Positions 41,701 to 56,500 of a DNA stretch of 64,000 nt are shown here, one piece after another. Positions within the stretch are counted from its first letter, which is position 1. Each line of letters opens with the position of its first letter. Position numbers and translations under genes: made by a program. The notes below the pieces were generated by a model. The model made no database searches. It saw nothing but the letters and a program-made list of their open reading frames with translations, and was not told the origin of the DNA. Source of the stretch: Euwallacea fornicatus (lineage: Eukaryota > Arthropoda > Insecta > Coleoptera > Curculionidae); assembly GCF_040115645.1 (NCBI RefSeq), contig NC_089571.1:1-64000 (forward strand), written 5' to 3'.

Positions 41701-43807
41701 TTCAAAATCTCGTCGATCTGATTAATTTGACACTTTGTTTAAGGAATTTGGTCCTCATTTGCCGAAGTTATCGAGCCTCAAAATTTGAAAAGTCACACAA
41801 GTTGTGTGTGTGAGCACATAAAGTACTATTTTTCTGAGAAGTTCAACAAGATGCAATCATGATATGTTGTGACATCTTCAAAATCTCGTCGATCTGATTA
41901 ATTTGACACTTTGTTTAAGGAATTTGGTCCTCATTTGCCGAAGTTATCGAGCTTCAAAATTTGAAAAGTCACACAAGTTGTGTGTTTTATCACATAAAGT
42001 ACTATTTTTCTTGGAAGTTCAACAAGATGCAATCATGATGTGTTGTGACATCTTCAAAATCTTGTCTAGCTACGTACTTTGACACTTTGTTTAAGGAATT
42101 TGGTCCTCATTTGCCGAAGTTATCGAGCTTCAAAATTTGAAAAGTCACACAAGTTGTGTGTTTTATCACATAAAGTACTATTTTTCTTGGAAGTTCAACA
42201 AGATGCAATTCTGATGTGTTGTGACATCTTCAAAATCTCGTTGAGGTGATTAATGTGACACTTTGTGTAAGGAATTTGGTACTCATTTGCCGAAGTTATC
42301 GAGCTTAAAAATTTGAAAAGTCACATAAGTTGTGTGTTTGAGTACATAAAGTACTATTTTTCTCGGAAGTTCAACAAGATGCAATTCTGATGTGTTGTGA
42401 CATCTTCAAAATCTCGTTGAGGTGATTAATGTGACACTTTGTTTAAGGAATTTGGTCTTCATTTGCCGAAGTTATCGAGCTTCAAAATTTGAAAAGTCTC
42501 ACATGTTGTGTGTTTGAGCACATAAAGTACTATTTTTCTCGGAAGTTCAACAAGATGCAATTCTGATGTGTTGTGACATCTTCAAAATCTCGTCGATCTG
42601 ATTAATGTGACACTTTGTTTAAGGAATTTGGTCCTCATTTGCCGAAGTTATCGAGCTTCAAAATTTGAAAAGTCACACAAGTTGTGTGTTTGATCACATA
42701 AAGTACTATTTTTCTCGGAAGTTCAACAAGATGCAATTCTGATGTGTTGTGACATCTTCAAAATCTCGTCGATCTGATTAATTTGACACTTTGTTTAAGG
42801 AATTTGGTCTTCATTTGCCGAAGTTATCGAGCTTCAAAATTTGAAAAGTCACACAAGTTTTGTGTTTGAGCACATAAAGTACTATTTCTCTTGGAAGTTC
42901 AACAAGATACAATTCTGATGTGTTGTGACATCTTCAAAATCTCGTCGATCTGATTAATTTGACACTTTGTTTAAGGAATTTGGTCTTCATTTGCCGAAGT
43001 TATCGAGCTTCAAAATTTGAAAAGTCACACAAGTTGTGTTTGAGCACATAAAGTACTATTTTTCTCGGAAGTTCAACAAGATGCAATTCTGATGTGTTGT
43101 GACATCTTCAAAATCTCGTTGAGGTGATTAATGTGACACTTTGTTTAAGGAATTTGGTACTCATTTGCCGAAGTTATCGAGCTTCAAAATTTGAAAAGTC
43201 ACACAAGTTGTGTGTTTGAGCACATAAAGTACTATTTTTCTCGGAAGTTCAACAAGATGCAATTCTGATGTGTTGTGACATCTTCAAAATCTCGTCGATC
43301 TGATTAATTTGACACTCTGTTTAACAAATTTGGTCTTCATTTGCCGAAGTTATCGAGCTTCAAAATTTGAAAAGTCACACAAGTTGTGTTTGAGCATATA
43401 AAGTACTATTTTTCTTGGAAGTTCAACAAGATGCAATTCTGATGTGTTGTGACATCTTCAAAATCTCGTCGATCTGATTAATTTGACACTTTGTTTAAGG
43501 AATTTGGTCTTCATTTGCCGAAGTTATCGAGCTTCAAAATTTGAAAACTCACACAAGTTGTGTGTTTGAGCACATAAAGTACTATTTTTCTCGGAAGTTC
43601 AACAAGATGCAATTCTGATGTGTTGTGACATCTTCAAAATCTCGTCGATCTGATTAATGTGACACTTTGTTTAAGGAATTTGGTCCTCATTTGCCGAAGT
43701 TATCGAGCTTCAAAATTTGAAAAGTCACATAAGTTGTGTGTTTGAGTACATAAAGTACTATTTTTCTCGGAAGTTCAACAAGATGCAATTCTGATGTGTT
43801 GTGACAT
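32730..43807. repeat. Large duplication, left copy (11,078 bp)
   Basis: This is the left copy of a tandem duplication. It matches the following block at +11,078 bp (63 monomers minus five 2-bp deletions) from about 32,725-32,743 to about 36,870, and at +13,894 bp from about 55.9 kb of the right copy back to 42.0-43.8 kb. Rare markers recur in order: GTCTCGTTGAG (34,675), CACGAGTTGTGAG (36,699), GCTACGTAC (38,201 and 42,069), CACTCTGTTTAACAAAT (unit 43,273). The junction with the right copy falls within about 43,803-43,821. Confidence 0.85.
35675..43217. repeat. 3,868-bp HOR, two copies in the left block
   Basis: 35,675-39,349 matches 39,543-43,217 at +3,868 bp, which is 22 monomers minus two 2-bp deletions. 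Left limit: ACTG against ACTA at 35,674. Right limit: GTGTTTTATC against GTGTTTGAGC at 39,350. Markers shared in order are CTTGTCTAGCTAC, TGTGTGTGAGCAC, CACGAGTTGTGAG, GTCTCACATG, a 174-bp unit, GCTACGTAC, CTTTGTGTAAGG and CAAGATACAATTC. Differences I noticed: TTCTGGGAAG against TTCTGAGAAG near 37,970 and 41,835, and GTGACAACTT against GTGACATCTT near 38,005. Confidence 0.85.
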
Positions 43808-45270
43808 CTTCAAAATCTCGTCGATCTGATTAATTTGACACTTTGTTTAAGGAATTTGGTCCTCATTTGCCGAAGTTATCGAGCTTCAAAATTTGAAAAG
43901 TCACACAAGTTGTGTGTTTGAGCACATAAAGTACTATTTTTCTCGGAAGTTCAACAAGATGCAATTCTGATGTGTTGTGACATCTTCAAAATCTCGTTGA
44001 GGTGATTAATGTGACACTTTGTTTAAGGAATTTGGTACTCATTTGCCGAAGTTATCGAGCTTCAAAATTTGAAAAGTCACACAAGTTGTGTGTTTGAGCA
44101 CATAAAGTACTATTTTTCTCGGAAGTTCAACAAGATGCAATTCTGATGTGTTGTGACATCTTCAAAATCTCGATGAGGTGATTAATGTGACACTTTGTTT
44201 AAGGAATTTGGTACTCATTTGCCGAAGTTATCGAGCTTCAAAATTTGAAAAGTCACACAAGTTGTGTGTTTGAGCACATAAAGTACTATTTTTCTCGGAA
44301 GTTCAACAAGATGCAATTCTGATGTGTTGTGACATCTTCAAAATCTCGATGAGGTGATTAATGTGACACTTTGTTTAAGGAATTTGGTACTCATTTGCCG
44401 AAGTTATCGAGCTTCAAAATTTGAAAAGTCACACAAGTTGTGTGTTTGAGCACATAAAGTACTATTTTTCTCGGAAGTTCAACAAGATGCAATCATGATG
44501 TGTTGTGACATCTTCAAAATCTCGTTGAGGTGATTAATGTGACACTTTGTTTAAGGAATTTGGTACTCATTTGCCGAAGTTATCGAGCTTCAAAATTTGA
44601 AAAGTCACACAAGTTGTGTGTTTGAGCACATAAAGTACTATTTCTCTTGGAAGTTCAACAAGATGCAATCATGATGTGTTGTGACATCTTCAAAATCTTG
44701 TCTAGCTACTTACTTTGACACTTTGTTTAAGGAATTTGGTCATCATTTGCCGAAGTTATCGAGCTTCAAAATTTGAAAAGTCACACAAGTTGTGTGTTTG
44801 AGCACATAAAGTACTGTTTTTCTCGGAAGTTCAACAAGATGCAATTCTGTTGTGTTGCGACATCTTCAAAATCTCGTCGATCTGATTAATTTGACACTTT
44901 GTTTAAGGAATTTGGTCCTCATTTGCCGAAGTTATCGAGCTTCAAAATTTGAAAAGTCACACAAGTTGTGTGTTTGAGCACATAAAGTACTATTTTTCTC
45001 GGAAGTTCAACAAGATGCAATTCTGATGTGTTGTGACATCTTCAAAATCTCGTTGAGGTGATTAATGTGACACTTTGTTTAAGGAATTTGGTACTCATTT
45101 GCCGAAGTTATCGAGCTTCAAAATTTGAAAAGTCACACAAGTTGTGTGTTTGAGCACATAAAGTACTATTTTTCTCGGAAGTTCAACAAGATGCAATTCT
45201 GATGTGTTGTGACATCTTCAAAATCTCGATGAGGTGATTAATGTGACACTTTGTTTAAGGAATTTGGTAC

Positions 45271-48200
45271 TCATTTGCCGAAGTTATCGAGCTTCAAAAT
45301 TTGAAAAGTCACACAAGTTGTGTGTTTGAGCACATAAAGTACTATTTTTCTCGGAAGTTCAACAAGATGCAATTCTGATGTGTTGTGACATCTTCAAAAT
45401 CTCGATGAGGTGATTAATGTGACACTTTGTTTAAGGAATTTGGTACTCATTTGCCGAAGTTATCGAGCTTCAAAATTTGAAAAGTCACACAAGTTGTGTG
45501 TTTGAGCACATAAAGTACTATTTTTCTCGGAAGTTCAACAAGATGCAATTCTGATGTGTTGTGACATCTTCAAAATCTCGTTGAGGTGATTAATGTGACA
45601 CTTTGTTTAAGGAATTTGGTCCTCATTTGCCGAAGTTATCGAGCTTCAAAATTTGAAAACTCACACAAGTTGTGTGTTTGAGCACATAAAGTACTATTTT
45701 TCTCGGAAGTTCAACAAGATGCAATTCTGATGTGTTGTGACATCTTCAAAGTCTCGTTGAGGTGATTAATGTGACACTTTGTTTAAGGAATTTGGTACTC
45801 ATTTGCCGAAGTTATCGAGCTTCAAAATTTGAAAAGTCACACAAGTTGTGTGTTTGAGCACATAAAGTACTATTTTTCTCGGAAGTTCAACAAGATGCAA
45901 TTCTGATGTGTTGTGACATCTTCAAAATCTCGTTGAGGTGATTAATGTGACACTTTGTTTAAGGAATTTGGTACTCATTTGCCGAAGTTATCGAGCTTCA
46001 AAATTTGAAAAGTCACACAAGTTGTGTGTTTGAGCACATAAAGTACTATTTTTCTCGGAAGTTCAACAAGATGCAATCATGATGTGTTGTGACATCTTCA
46101 AAATCTCGTTGAGGTGATTAATGTGACACTTTGTTTAAGGAATTTGGTCCTCATTTGCCGAAGTTATCGAGCTTCAAAATTTGAAAAGTCACACAAGTTG
46201 TGTGTTTGAGCACATAAAGTACTATTTCTCTTGGAAGTTCAACAAGATGCAATCATGATGTGTTGTGACATCTTCAAAATCTCGTCGATCTGATTAATTT
46301 GACACTTTGTTTAAGGAATTTGGTCCTCATTTGCCGAAGTTATCGAGCTTCAAAATTTGAAAAGTCACACAAGTTGTGTGTTTGAGCACATAAAGTACTA
46401 TTTTTCTCGGAAGTTCAACAAGATGCAATTCTGATGTGTTGTGACATCTTCAAAATCTCGTTGAGGTGATTAATGTGACACTTTGTTTAAGGAATTTGGT
46501 ACTCATTTGCCGAAGTTATCGAGCTTCAAAATTTGAAAAGTCACACAAGTTGTGTGTTTGAGCACATAAAGTACTATTTCTCTTGGAAGTTCAACAAGAT
46601 GCAATCATGATGTGTTGTGACATCTTCAAAATCTTGTCTAGCTACTTACTTTGACACTTTGTTTAAGGAATTTGGTCATCATTTGCCGAAGTTATCGAGC
46701 TTCAAAATTTGAAAAGTCACACAAGTTGTGTGTTTGAGCACATAAAGTACTGTTTTTCTCGGAAGTTCAACAAGATGCAATTCTGATGTGTTGTGACATC
46801 TTCAAAATCTCGTCGATCTGATTAATTTGACACTTTGTTTAAGGAATTTGGTCCTCATTTGCCGAAGTTATCGAGCTTCAAAATTTGAAAAGTCACACAA
46901 GTTGTGTGTTTTATCACATAAAGTACTATTTTTCTCGGAACTTCAACAAGATGCAATTCTGATGTGTTGTGACATCTTCAAAATCTCGTTGAGGTGATTA
47001 ATGTGACACTTTGTTTAAGGAATTTGGTACTCATTTGCCGAAGTTATCGAGCTTCAAAATTTGAAAAGTCACACAAGTTGTGTGTTTGAGCACATAAAGT
47101 ACTATTTTTCTCGGAAGTTCAACAAGATGCAATTCTGATGTGTTGTGACATCTTCAAAATCTCGTCGATCTGATTAATTTGACACTTTGTTTAAGGAATT
47201 TGGTCCTCATTTGCCGAAGTTATCGAGCTTCAAAATTTGAAAAGTCACACAAGTTGTGTGTTTTATCACATAAAGTACTATTTTTCTCGGAAGTTCAACA
47301 AGATGCAATCATGATGTGTTGTGACATCTTCAAAATCTTGTCTAGCTACTTACTTTGACACTTTGTTTAAGGAATTTGGTCCTCATTTGCCGAAGTTATC
47401 GAGCTTCAAAATTTGAAAAGTCACACAAGTTGTGTGTTTGAGTACATAAAGTACTATTTTTCTCGGAAGTTCAACAAGATGCAATTCTGATGTGTTGTGA
47501 CATCTTCAAAATCTCGTCGATCTGATTAATTTGACACTTTGTTTAAGGAATTTGGTCCTCATTTGCCGAAGTTATCGAGCCTCAAAATTTGAAAAGTCAC
47601 ACAAGTTGTGTGTGTGAGCACATAAAGTACTATTTTTCTGGGAAGTTCAACAAGATGCAATCATGATATGTTGTGACATCTTCAAAATCTCGTCGATCTG
47701 ATTAATTTGACACTTTGTTTAAGGAATTTGGTCCTCATTTGCCGAAGTTATCGAGCTTCAAAATTTGAAAAGTCACACGAGTTGTGAGTTTGAGTACATA
47801 AAGTACTATTTTTCTCGGAAGTTCAACAAGATGCAATTCTGATGTGTTGTGACATCTTCAAAATCTCGTCGATCTGATTAATTTGACACTTTGTTTAAGG
47901 AATTTGGTCTTCATTTGCCGAAGTTATCGAGCTTCAAAATTTGAAAAGTCACACAAGTTGTGTGTTTGAGCACATAAAGTACTATTTTTCTCGGAAGTTC
48001 AACAAGATGCAATTCTGATGTGTTGTGACATCTTCAAAATCTCGATGAGGTGATTAATGTGACACTTTGTTTAAGGAATTTGGTACTCATTTGCCGAAGT
48101 TATCGAGCTTCAAAATTTGAAAAGTCACACAAGTTGTGTGTTTGAGCACATAAAGTACTATTTTTCTCGGAAGTTCAACAAGATGCAATTCTGATGTGTT

Positions 48201-50590
48201 GTGACATCTTCAAAATCTCGTTGAGGTGATTAATGTGACACTTTGTTTAAGGAATTTGGTCCTCATTTGCCGAAGTTATCGAGCTTCAAAATTTGAAAAC
48301 TCACACAAGTTGTGTGTTTGAGCACATAAAGTACTATTTTTCTCGGAAGTTCAACAAGATGCAATTCTGATGTGTTGTGACATCTTCAAAGTCTCGTTGA
48401 GGTGATTAATGTGACACTTTGTTTAAGGAATTTGGTACTCATTTGCCGAAGTTATCGAGCTTCAAAATTTGAAAAGTCACACAAGTTGTGTGTTTGAGCA
48501 CATAAAGTACTATTTTTCTCGGAAGTTCAACAAGATGCAATTCTGATGTGTTGTGACATCTTCAAAATCTCGTTGAGGTGATTAATGTGACACTTTGTTT
48601 AAGGAATTTGGTACTCATTTGCCGAAGTTATCGAGCTTCAAAATTTGAAAAGTCACACAAGTTGTGTGTTTGAGCACATAAAGTACTATTTTTCTCGGAA
48701 GTTCAACAAGATGCAATCATGATGTGTTGTGACATCTTCAAAATCTCGTTGAGGTGATTAATGTGACACTTTGTTTAAGGAATTTGGTCCTCATTTGCCG
48801 AAGTTATCGAGCTTCAAAATTTGAAAAGTCACACAAGTTGTGTGTTTGAGCACATAAAGTACTATTTCTCTTGGAAGTTCAACAAGATGCAATCATGATG
48901 TGTTGTGACATCTTCAAAATCTCGTCGATCTGATTAATTTGACACTTTGTTTAAGGAATTTGGTCCTCATTTGCCGAAGTTATCGAGCTTCAAAATTTGA
49001 AAAGTCACACAAGTTGTGTGTTTGAGCACATAAAGTACTATTTTTCTCGGAAGTTCAACAAGATGCAATTCTGATGTGTTGTGACATCTTCAAAATCTCG
49101 TTGAGGTGATTAATGTGACACTTTGTTTAAGGAATTTGGTACTCATTTGCCGAAGTTATCGAGCTTCAAAATTTGAAAAGTCACACAAGTTGTGTGTTTG
49201 AGCACATAAAGTACTATTTCTCTTGGAAGTTCAACAAGATGCAATCATGATGTGTTGTGACATCTTCAAAATCTTGTCTAGCTACTTACTTTGACACTTT
49301 GTTTAAGGAATTTGGTCATCATTTGCCGAAGTTATCGAGCTTCAAAATTTGAAAAGTCACACAAGTTGTGTGTTTGAGCACATAAAGTACTGTTTTTCTC
49401 GGAAGTTCAACAAGATGCAATTCTGATGTGTTGTGACATCTTCAAAATCTCGTCGATCTGATTAATTTGACACTTTGTTTAAGGAATTTGGTCCTCATTT
49501 GCCGAAGTTATCGAGCTTCAAAATTTGAAAAGTCACACAAGTTGTGTGTTTTATCACATAAAGTACTATTTTTCTCGGAACTTCAACAAGATGCAATTCT
49601 GATGTGTTGTGACATCTTCAAAATCTCGTTGAGGTGATTAATGTGACACTTTGTTTAAGGAATTTGGTACTCATTTGCCGAAGTTATCGAGCTTCAAAAT
49701 TTGAAAAGTCACACAAGTTGTGTGTTTGAGCACATAAAGTACTATTTTTCTCGGAAGTTCAACAAGATGCAATTCTGATGTGTTGTGACATCTTCAAAAT
49801 CTCGTCGATCTGATTAATTTGACACTTTGTTTAAGGAATTTGGTCCTCATTTGCCGAAGTTATCGAGCTTCAAAATTTGAAAAGTCACACAAGTTGTGTG
49901 TTTTATCACATAAAGTACTATTTTTCTCGGAAGTTCAACAAGATGCAATCATGATGTGTTGTGACATCTTCAAAATCTTGTCTAGCTACTTACTTTGACA
50001 CTTTGTTTAAGGAATTTGGTCCTCATTTGCCGAAGTTATCGAGCTTCAAAATTTGAAAAGTCACACAAGTTGTGTGTTTGAGTACATAAAGTACTATTTT
50101 TCTCGGAAGTTCAACAAGATGCAATTCTGATGTGTTGTGACATCTTCAAAATCTCGTCGATCTGATTAATTTGACACTTTGTTTAAGGAATTTGGTCCTC
50201 ATTTGCCGAAGTTATCGAGCCTCAAAATTTGAAAAGTCACACAAGTTGTGTGTGTGAGCACATAAAGTACTATTTTTCTGGGAAGTTCAACAAGATGCAA
50301 TCATGATATGTTGTGACATCTTCAAAATCTCGTCGATCTGATTAATTTGACACTTTGTTTAAGGAATTTGGTCCTCATTTGCCGAAGTTATCGAGCTTCA
50401 AAATTTGAAAAGTCACACGAGTTGTGAGTTTGAGTACATAAAGTACTATTTTTCTCGGAAGTTCAACAAGATGCAATTCTGATGTGTTGTGACATCTTCA
50501 AAATCTCGTCGATCTGATTAATTTGACACTTTGTTTAAGGAATTTGGTCTTCATTTGCCGAAGTTATCGAGCTTCAAAATTTGAAAAGTC
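45271..50590. repeat. 2,640-bp tandem duplication without visible mismatch
   Basis: 45,271-47,950 and 47,911-50,590 agree at every position when compared line by line by eye (shift 2,640 bp, 15 monomers). The left limit is GGTAC against GGTCT at 45,269-45,270. The right limit is AAAAGTCACACAAG against AAAAGTCTCACATG just after 47,950 and 50,590. The left large block has this sequence only once (34,193-36,872), so the event post-dates the 11-kb duplication. Confidence 0.9.
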
Positions 50591-53500
50591 TCACATGTTG
50601 TGTGTTTGAGCACATAAAGTACTATTTTTCTCGGAAGTTCAACAAGATGCAATTCTGATGTGTTGTGACATCTTCAAAATCTCGTCGATCTGATTAATGT
50701 GACACTTTGTTTAAGGAATTTGGTCTTCATTTGCCGAAGTTATCGAGCTTCAAAATTTGAAAAGTCACACAAGTTGTGTTTGAGCACATAAAGTACTATT
50801 TTTCTCGGAAGTTCAACAAGATGCAATTCTGATGTGTTGTGACATCTTCAAAATCTCGTCGATCTGATTAATGTGACACTTTGTTTAAGGAATTTGGTCT
50901 TCATTTGCCGAAGTTATCGAGCTTCAAAATTTGAAAACTCACACAAGTTGTGTGTTTGAGCACATAAAGTACTATTTTTCTCGGAAGTTCAACAAGATGC
51001 AATTCTGATGTGTTGTGACATCTTCAAAATCTTGTTGAGGTGATTAATGTGACACTTTGTTTAAGGAATTTGGTCCTCATTTGCCGAAGTTATCGAGCTT
51101 CAAAATTTGAAAAGTCACACAAGTTGTGTGTTTAAGCACATAAAGTACTATTTTTCTTGGAAGTTCAACAAGATGCAATCATGATGTGTTGTGACATCTT
51201 CAAAATCTCGTTGAGGTGATTAATGTGACACTTTGTTTAAGGAATTTGGTCCTCATTTGCCGAAGTTATCGAGCTTCAAAATTTGAAAAGTCACACAAGT
51301 TGTGTGTTTGAGCACATAAAGTACTATTTTTCTTGGAAGTTCAACAAGATGCAATCATGATGTGTTGTGACATCTTCAAAATCTCGTCGATCTGATTTAT
51401 TTGACACTTTGCTTAAGGAATTTGGTTTTCATTTGCCGAAGTTATCGAGCTTCAAAATTTGAAAAGTCACACAAGTTGTGTGTTTGAGTACATAAAGTAC
51501 TATTTTTCTCGGAAGTTCAACAAGATGCAATTCTGATGTGTTGTGACATCTTCAAAATCTCGTCGATCTGATTAATTTGACACTTTGTTTAAGGAATTTG
51601 GTCCTCATTTGCCGAAGTTATCGAGCCTCAAAATTTGAAAAGTCACACAAGTTGTGTGTGTGAGCACATAAAGTACTATTTTTCTGGGAAGTTCAACAAG
51701 ATGCAATCATGATATGTTGTGACATCTTCAAAATCTCGTCGATCTGATTAATTTGACACTTTGTTTAAGGAATTTGGTCCTCATTTGCCGAAGTTATCGA
51801 GCTTCAAAATTTGAAAAGTCACACAAGTTGTGTGTTTTATCACATAAAGTACTATTTTTCTTGGAAGTTCAACAAGATGCAATCATGATGTGTTGTGACA
51901 TCTTCAAAATCTTGTCTAGCTACGTACTTTGACACTTTGTTTAAGGAATTTGGTCCTCATTTGCCGAAGTTATCGAGCTTCAAAATTTGAAAAGTCACAC
52001 AAGTTGTGTGTTTTATCACATAAAGTACTATTTTTCTTGGAAGTTCAACAAGATGCAATTCTGATGTGTTGTGACATCTTCAAAATCTCGTTGAGGTGAT
52101 TAATGTGACACTTTGTGTAAGGAATTTGGTACTCATTTGCCGAAGTTATCGAGCTTAAAAATTTGAAAAGTCACATAAGTTGTGTGTTTGAGTACATAAA
52201 GTACTATTTTTCTCGGAAGTTCAACAAGATGCAATTCTGATGTGTTGTGACATCTTCAAAATCTCGTTGAGGTGATTAATGTGACACTTTGTTTAAGGAA
52301 TTTGGTCTTCATTTGCCGAAGTTATCGAGCTTCAAAATTTGAAAAGTCTCACATGTTGTGTGTTTGAGCACATAAAGTACTATTTTTCTCGGAAGTTCAA
52401 CAAGATGCAATTCTGATGTGTTGTGACATCTTCAAAATCTCGTCGATCTGATTAATGTGACACTTTGTTTAAGGAATTTGGTCCTCATTTGCCGAAGTTA
52501 TCGAGCTTCAAAATTTGAAAAGTCACACAAGTTGTGTGTTTGATCACATAAAGTACTATTTTTCTCGGAAGTTCAACAAGATGCAATTCTGATGTGTTGT
52601 GACATCTTCAAAATCTCGTCGATCTGATTAATTTGACACTTTGTTTAAGGAATTTGGTCTTCATTTGCCGAAGTTATCGAGCTTCAAAATTTGAAAAGTC
52701 ACACAAGTTTTGTGTTTGAGCACATAAAGTACTATTTCTCTTGGAAGTTCAACAAGATACAATTCTGATGTGTTGTGACATCTTCAAAATCTCGTCGATC
52801 TGATTAATTTGACACTTTGTTTAAGGAATTTGGTCTTCATTTGCCGAAGTTATCGAGCTTCAAAATTTGAAAAGTCACACAAGTTGTGTTTGAGCACATA
52901 AAGTACTATTTTTCTCGGAAGTTCAACAAGATGCAATTCTGATGTGTTGTGACATCTTCAAAATCTCGTTGAGGTGATTAATGTGACACTTTGTTTAAGG
53001 AATTTGGTACTCATTTGCCGAAGTTATCGAGCTTCAAAATTTGAAAAGTCACACAAGTTGTGTGTTTTATCACATAAAGTACTATTTTTCTCGGAACTTC
53101 AACAAGATGCAATTCTGATGTGTTGTGACATCTTCAAAATCTCGTTGAGGTGATTAATGTGACACTTTGTTTAAGGAATTTGGTACTCATTTGCCGAAGT
53201 TATCGAGCTTCAAAATTTGAAAAGTCACACAAGTTGTGTGTTTGAGCACATAAAGTACTATTTTTCTCGGAAGTTCAACAAGATGCAATTCTGATGTGTT
53301 GTGACATCTTCAAAATCTCGTCGATCTGATTAATTTGACACTTTGTTTAAGGAATTTGGTCCTCATTTGCCGAAGTTATCGAGCTTCAAAATTTGAAAAG
53401 TCACACAAGTTGTGTGTTTTATCACATAAAGTACTATTTTTCTCGGAACTTCAACAAGATGCAATTCTGATGTGTTGTGACATCTTCAAAATCTCGTTGA

Positions 53501-56500
53501 GGTGATTAATGTGACACTTTGTTTAAGGAATTTGGTACTCATTTGCCGAAGTTATCGAGCTTCAAAATTTGAAAAGTCACACAAGTTGTGTGTTTGAGCA
53601 CATAAAGTACTATTTTTCTCGGAAGTTCAACAAGATGCAATTCTGATGTGTTGTGACATCTTCAAAATCTCGTCGATCTGATTAATTTGACACTTTGTTT
53701 AAGGAATTTGGTCCTCATTTGCCGAAGTTATCGAGCTTCAAAATTTGAAAAGTCACACAAGTTGTGTGTTTTATCACATAAAGTACTATTTTTCTCGGAA
53801 GTTCAACAAGATGCAATCATGATGTGTTGTGACATCTTCAAAATCTTGTCTAGCTACTTACTTTGACACTTTGTTTAAGGAATTTGGTCCTCATTTGCCG
53901 AAGTTATCGAGCTTCAAAATTTGAAAAGTCACACAAGTTGTGTGTTTGAGTACATAAAGTACTATTTTTCTCGGAAGTTCAACAAGATGCAATTCTGATG
54001 TGTTGTGACATCTTCAAAATCTCGTCGATCTGATTAATTTGACACTTTGTTTAAGGAATTTGGTCCTCATTTGCCGAAGTTATCGAGCCTCAAAATTTGA
54101 AAAGTCACACAAGTTGTGTGTGTGAGCACATAAAGTACTATTTTTCTGGGAAGTTCAACAAGATGCAATCATGATATGTTGTGACATCTTCAAAATCTCG
54201 TCGATCTGATTAATTTGACACTTTGTTTAAGGAATTTGGTCCTCATTTGCCGAAGTTATCGAGCTTCAAAATTTGAAAAGTCACACGAGTTGTGAGTTTG
54301 AGTACATAAAGTACTATTTTTCTCGGAAGTTCAACAAGATGCAATTCTGATGTGTTGTGACATCTTCAAAATCTCGTCGATCTGATTAATTTGACACTTT
54401 GTTTAAGGAATTTGGTCTTCATTTGCCGAAGTTATCGAGCTTCAAAATTTGAAAAGTCTCACATGTTGTGTGTTTGAGCACATAAAGTACTATTTTTCTC
54501 GGAAGTTCAACAAGATGCAATTCTGATGTGTTGTGACATCTTCAAAATCTCGTCGATCTGATTAATGTGACACTTTGTTTAAGGAATTTGGTCTTCATTT
54601 GCCGAAGTTATCGAGCTTCAAAATTTGAAAAGTCACACAAGTTGTGTTTGAGCACATAAAGTACTATTTTTCTCGGAAGTTCAACAAGATGCAATTCTGA
54701 TGTGTTGTGACATCTTCAAAATCTCGTCGATCTGATTAATGTGACACTTTGTTTAAGGAATTTGGTCTTCATTTGCCGAAGTTATCGAGCTTCAAAATTT
54801 GAAAACTCACACAAGTTGTGTGTTTGAGCACATAAAGTACTATTTTTCTCGGAAGTTCAACAAGATGCAATTCTGATGTGTTGTGACATCTTCAAAATCT
54901 TGTTGAGGTGATTAATGTGACACTTTGTTTAAGGAATTTGGTCCTCATTTGCCGAAGTTATCGAGCTTCAAAATTTGAAAAGTCACACAAGTTGTGTGTT
55001 TAAGCACATAAAGTACTATTTTTCTTGGAAGTTCAACAAGATGCAATCATGATGTGTTGTGACATCTTCAAAATCTCGTTGAGGTGATTAATGTGACACT
55101 TTGTTTAAGGAATTTGGTCCTCATTTGCCGAAGTTATCGAGCTTCAAAATTTGAAAAGTCACACAAGTTGTGTGTTTGAGCACATAAAGTACTATTTTTC
55201 TTGGAAGTTCAACAAGATGCAATCATGATGTGTTGTGACATCTTCAAAATCTCGTCGATCTGATTTATTTGACACTTTGCTTAAGGAATTTGGTTTTCAT
55301 TTGCCGAAGTTATCGAGCTTCAAAATTTGAAAAGTCACACAAGTTGTGTGTGTGAGCACATAAAGTACTATTTTTCTGAGAAGTTCAACAAGATGCAATC
55401 ATGATATGTTGTGACATCTTCAAAATCTCGTCGATCTGATTAATTTGACACTTTGTTTAAGGAATTTGGTCCTCATTTGCCGAAGTTATCGAGCTTCAAA
55501 ATTTGAAAAGTCACACGAGTTGTGAGTTTGAGTACATAAAGTACTATTTTTCTCGGAAGTTCAACAAGATGCAATTCTGATGTGTTGTGACATCTTCAAA
55601 ATCTCGTCGATCTGATTAATTTGACACTTTGTTTAAGGAATTTGGTCCTCATTTGCCGAAGTTATCGAGCCTCAAAATTTGAAAAGTCACACAAGTTGTG
55701 TGTGTGAGCACATAAAGTACTATTTTTCTGAGAAGTTCAACAAGATGCAATCATGATATGTTGTGACATCTTCAAAATCTCGTCGATCTGATTAATTTGA
55801 CACTTTGTTTAAGGAATTTGGTCCTCATTTGCCGAAGTTATCGAGCTTCAAAATTTGAAAAGTCACACAAGTTGTGTGTTTTATCACATAAAGTACTATT
55901 TTTCTTGGAAGTTCAACAAGATGCAATCATGATGTGTTGTGACATCTTCAAAATCTTGTCTAGCTACGTACTTTGACACTTTGTTTAAGGAATTTGGTCC
56001 TCATTTGCCGAAGTTATCGAGCTTCAAAATTTGAAAAGTCACACAAGTTGTGTGTTTTATCACATAAAGTACTATTTTTCTTGGAAGTTCAACAAGATGC
56101 AATTCTGATGTGTTGTGACATCTTCAAAATCTCGTTGAGGTGATTAATGTGACACTTTGTGTAAGGAATTTGGTACTCATTTGCCGAAGTTATCGAGCTT
56201 AAAAATTTGAAAAGTCACATAAGTTGTGTGTTTGAGTACATAAAGTACTATTTTTCTCGGAAGTTCAACAAGATGCAATTCTGATGTGTTGTGACATCTT
56301 CAAAATCTCGTTGAGGTGATTAATGTGACACTTTGTTTAAGGAATTTGGTCTTCATTTGCCGAAGTTATCGAGCTTCAAAATTTGAAAAGTCTCACATGT
56401 TGTGTGTTTGAGCACATAAAGTACTATTTTTCTCGGAAGTTCAACAAGATGCAATTCTGATGTGTTGTGACATCTTCAAAATCTCGTCGATCTGATTAAT

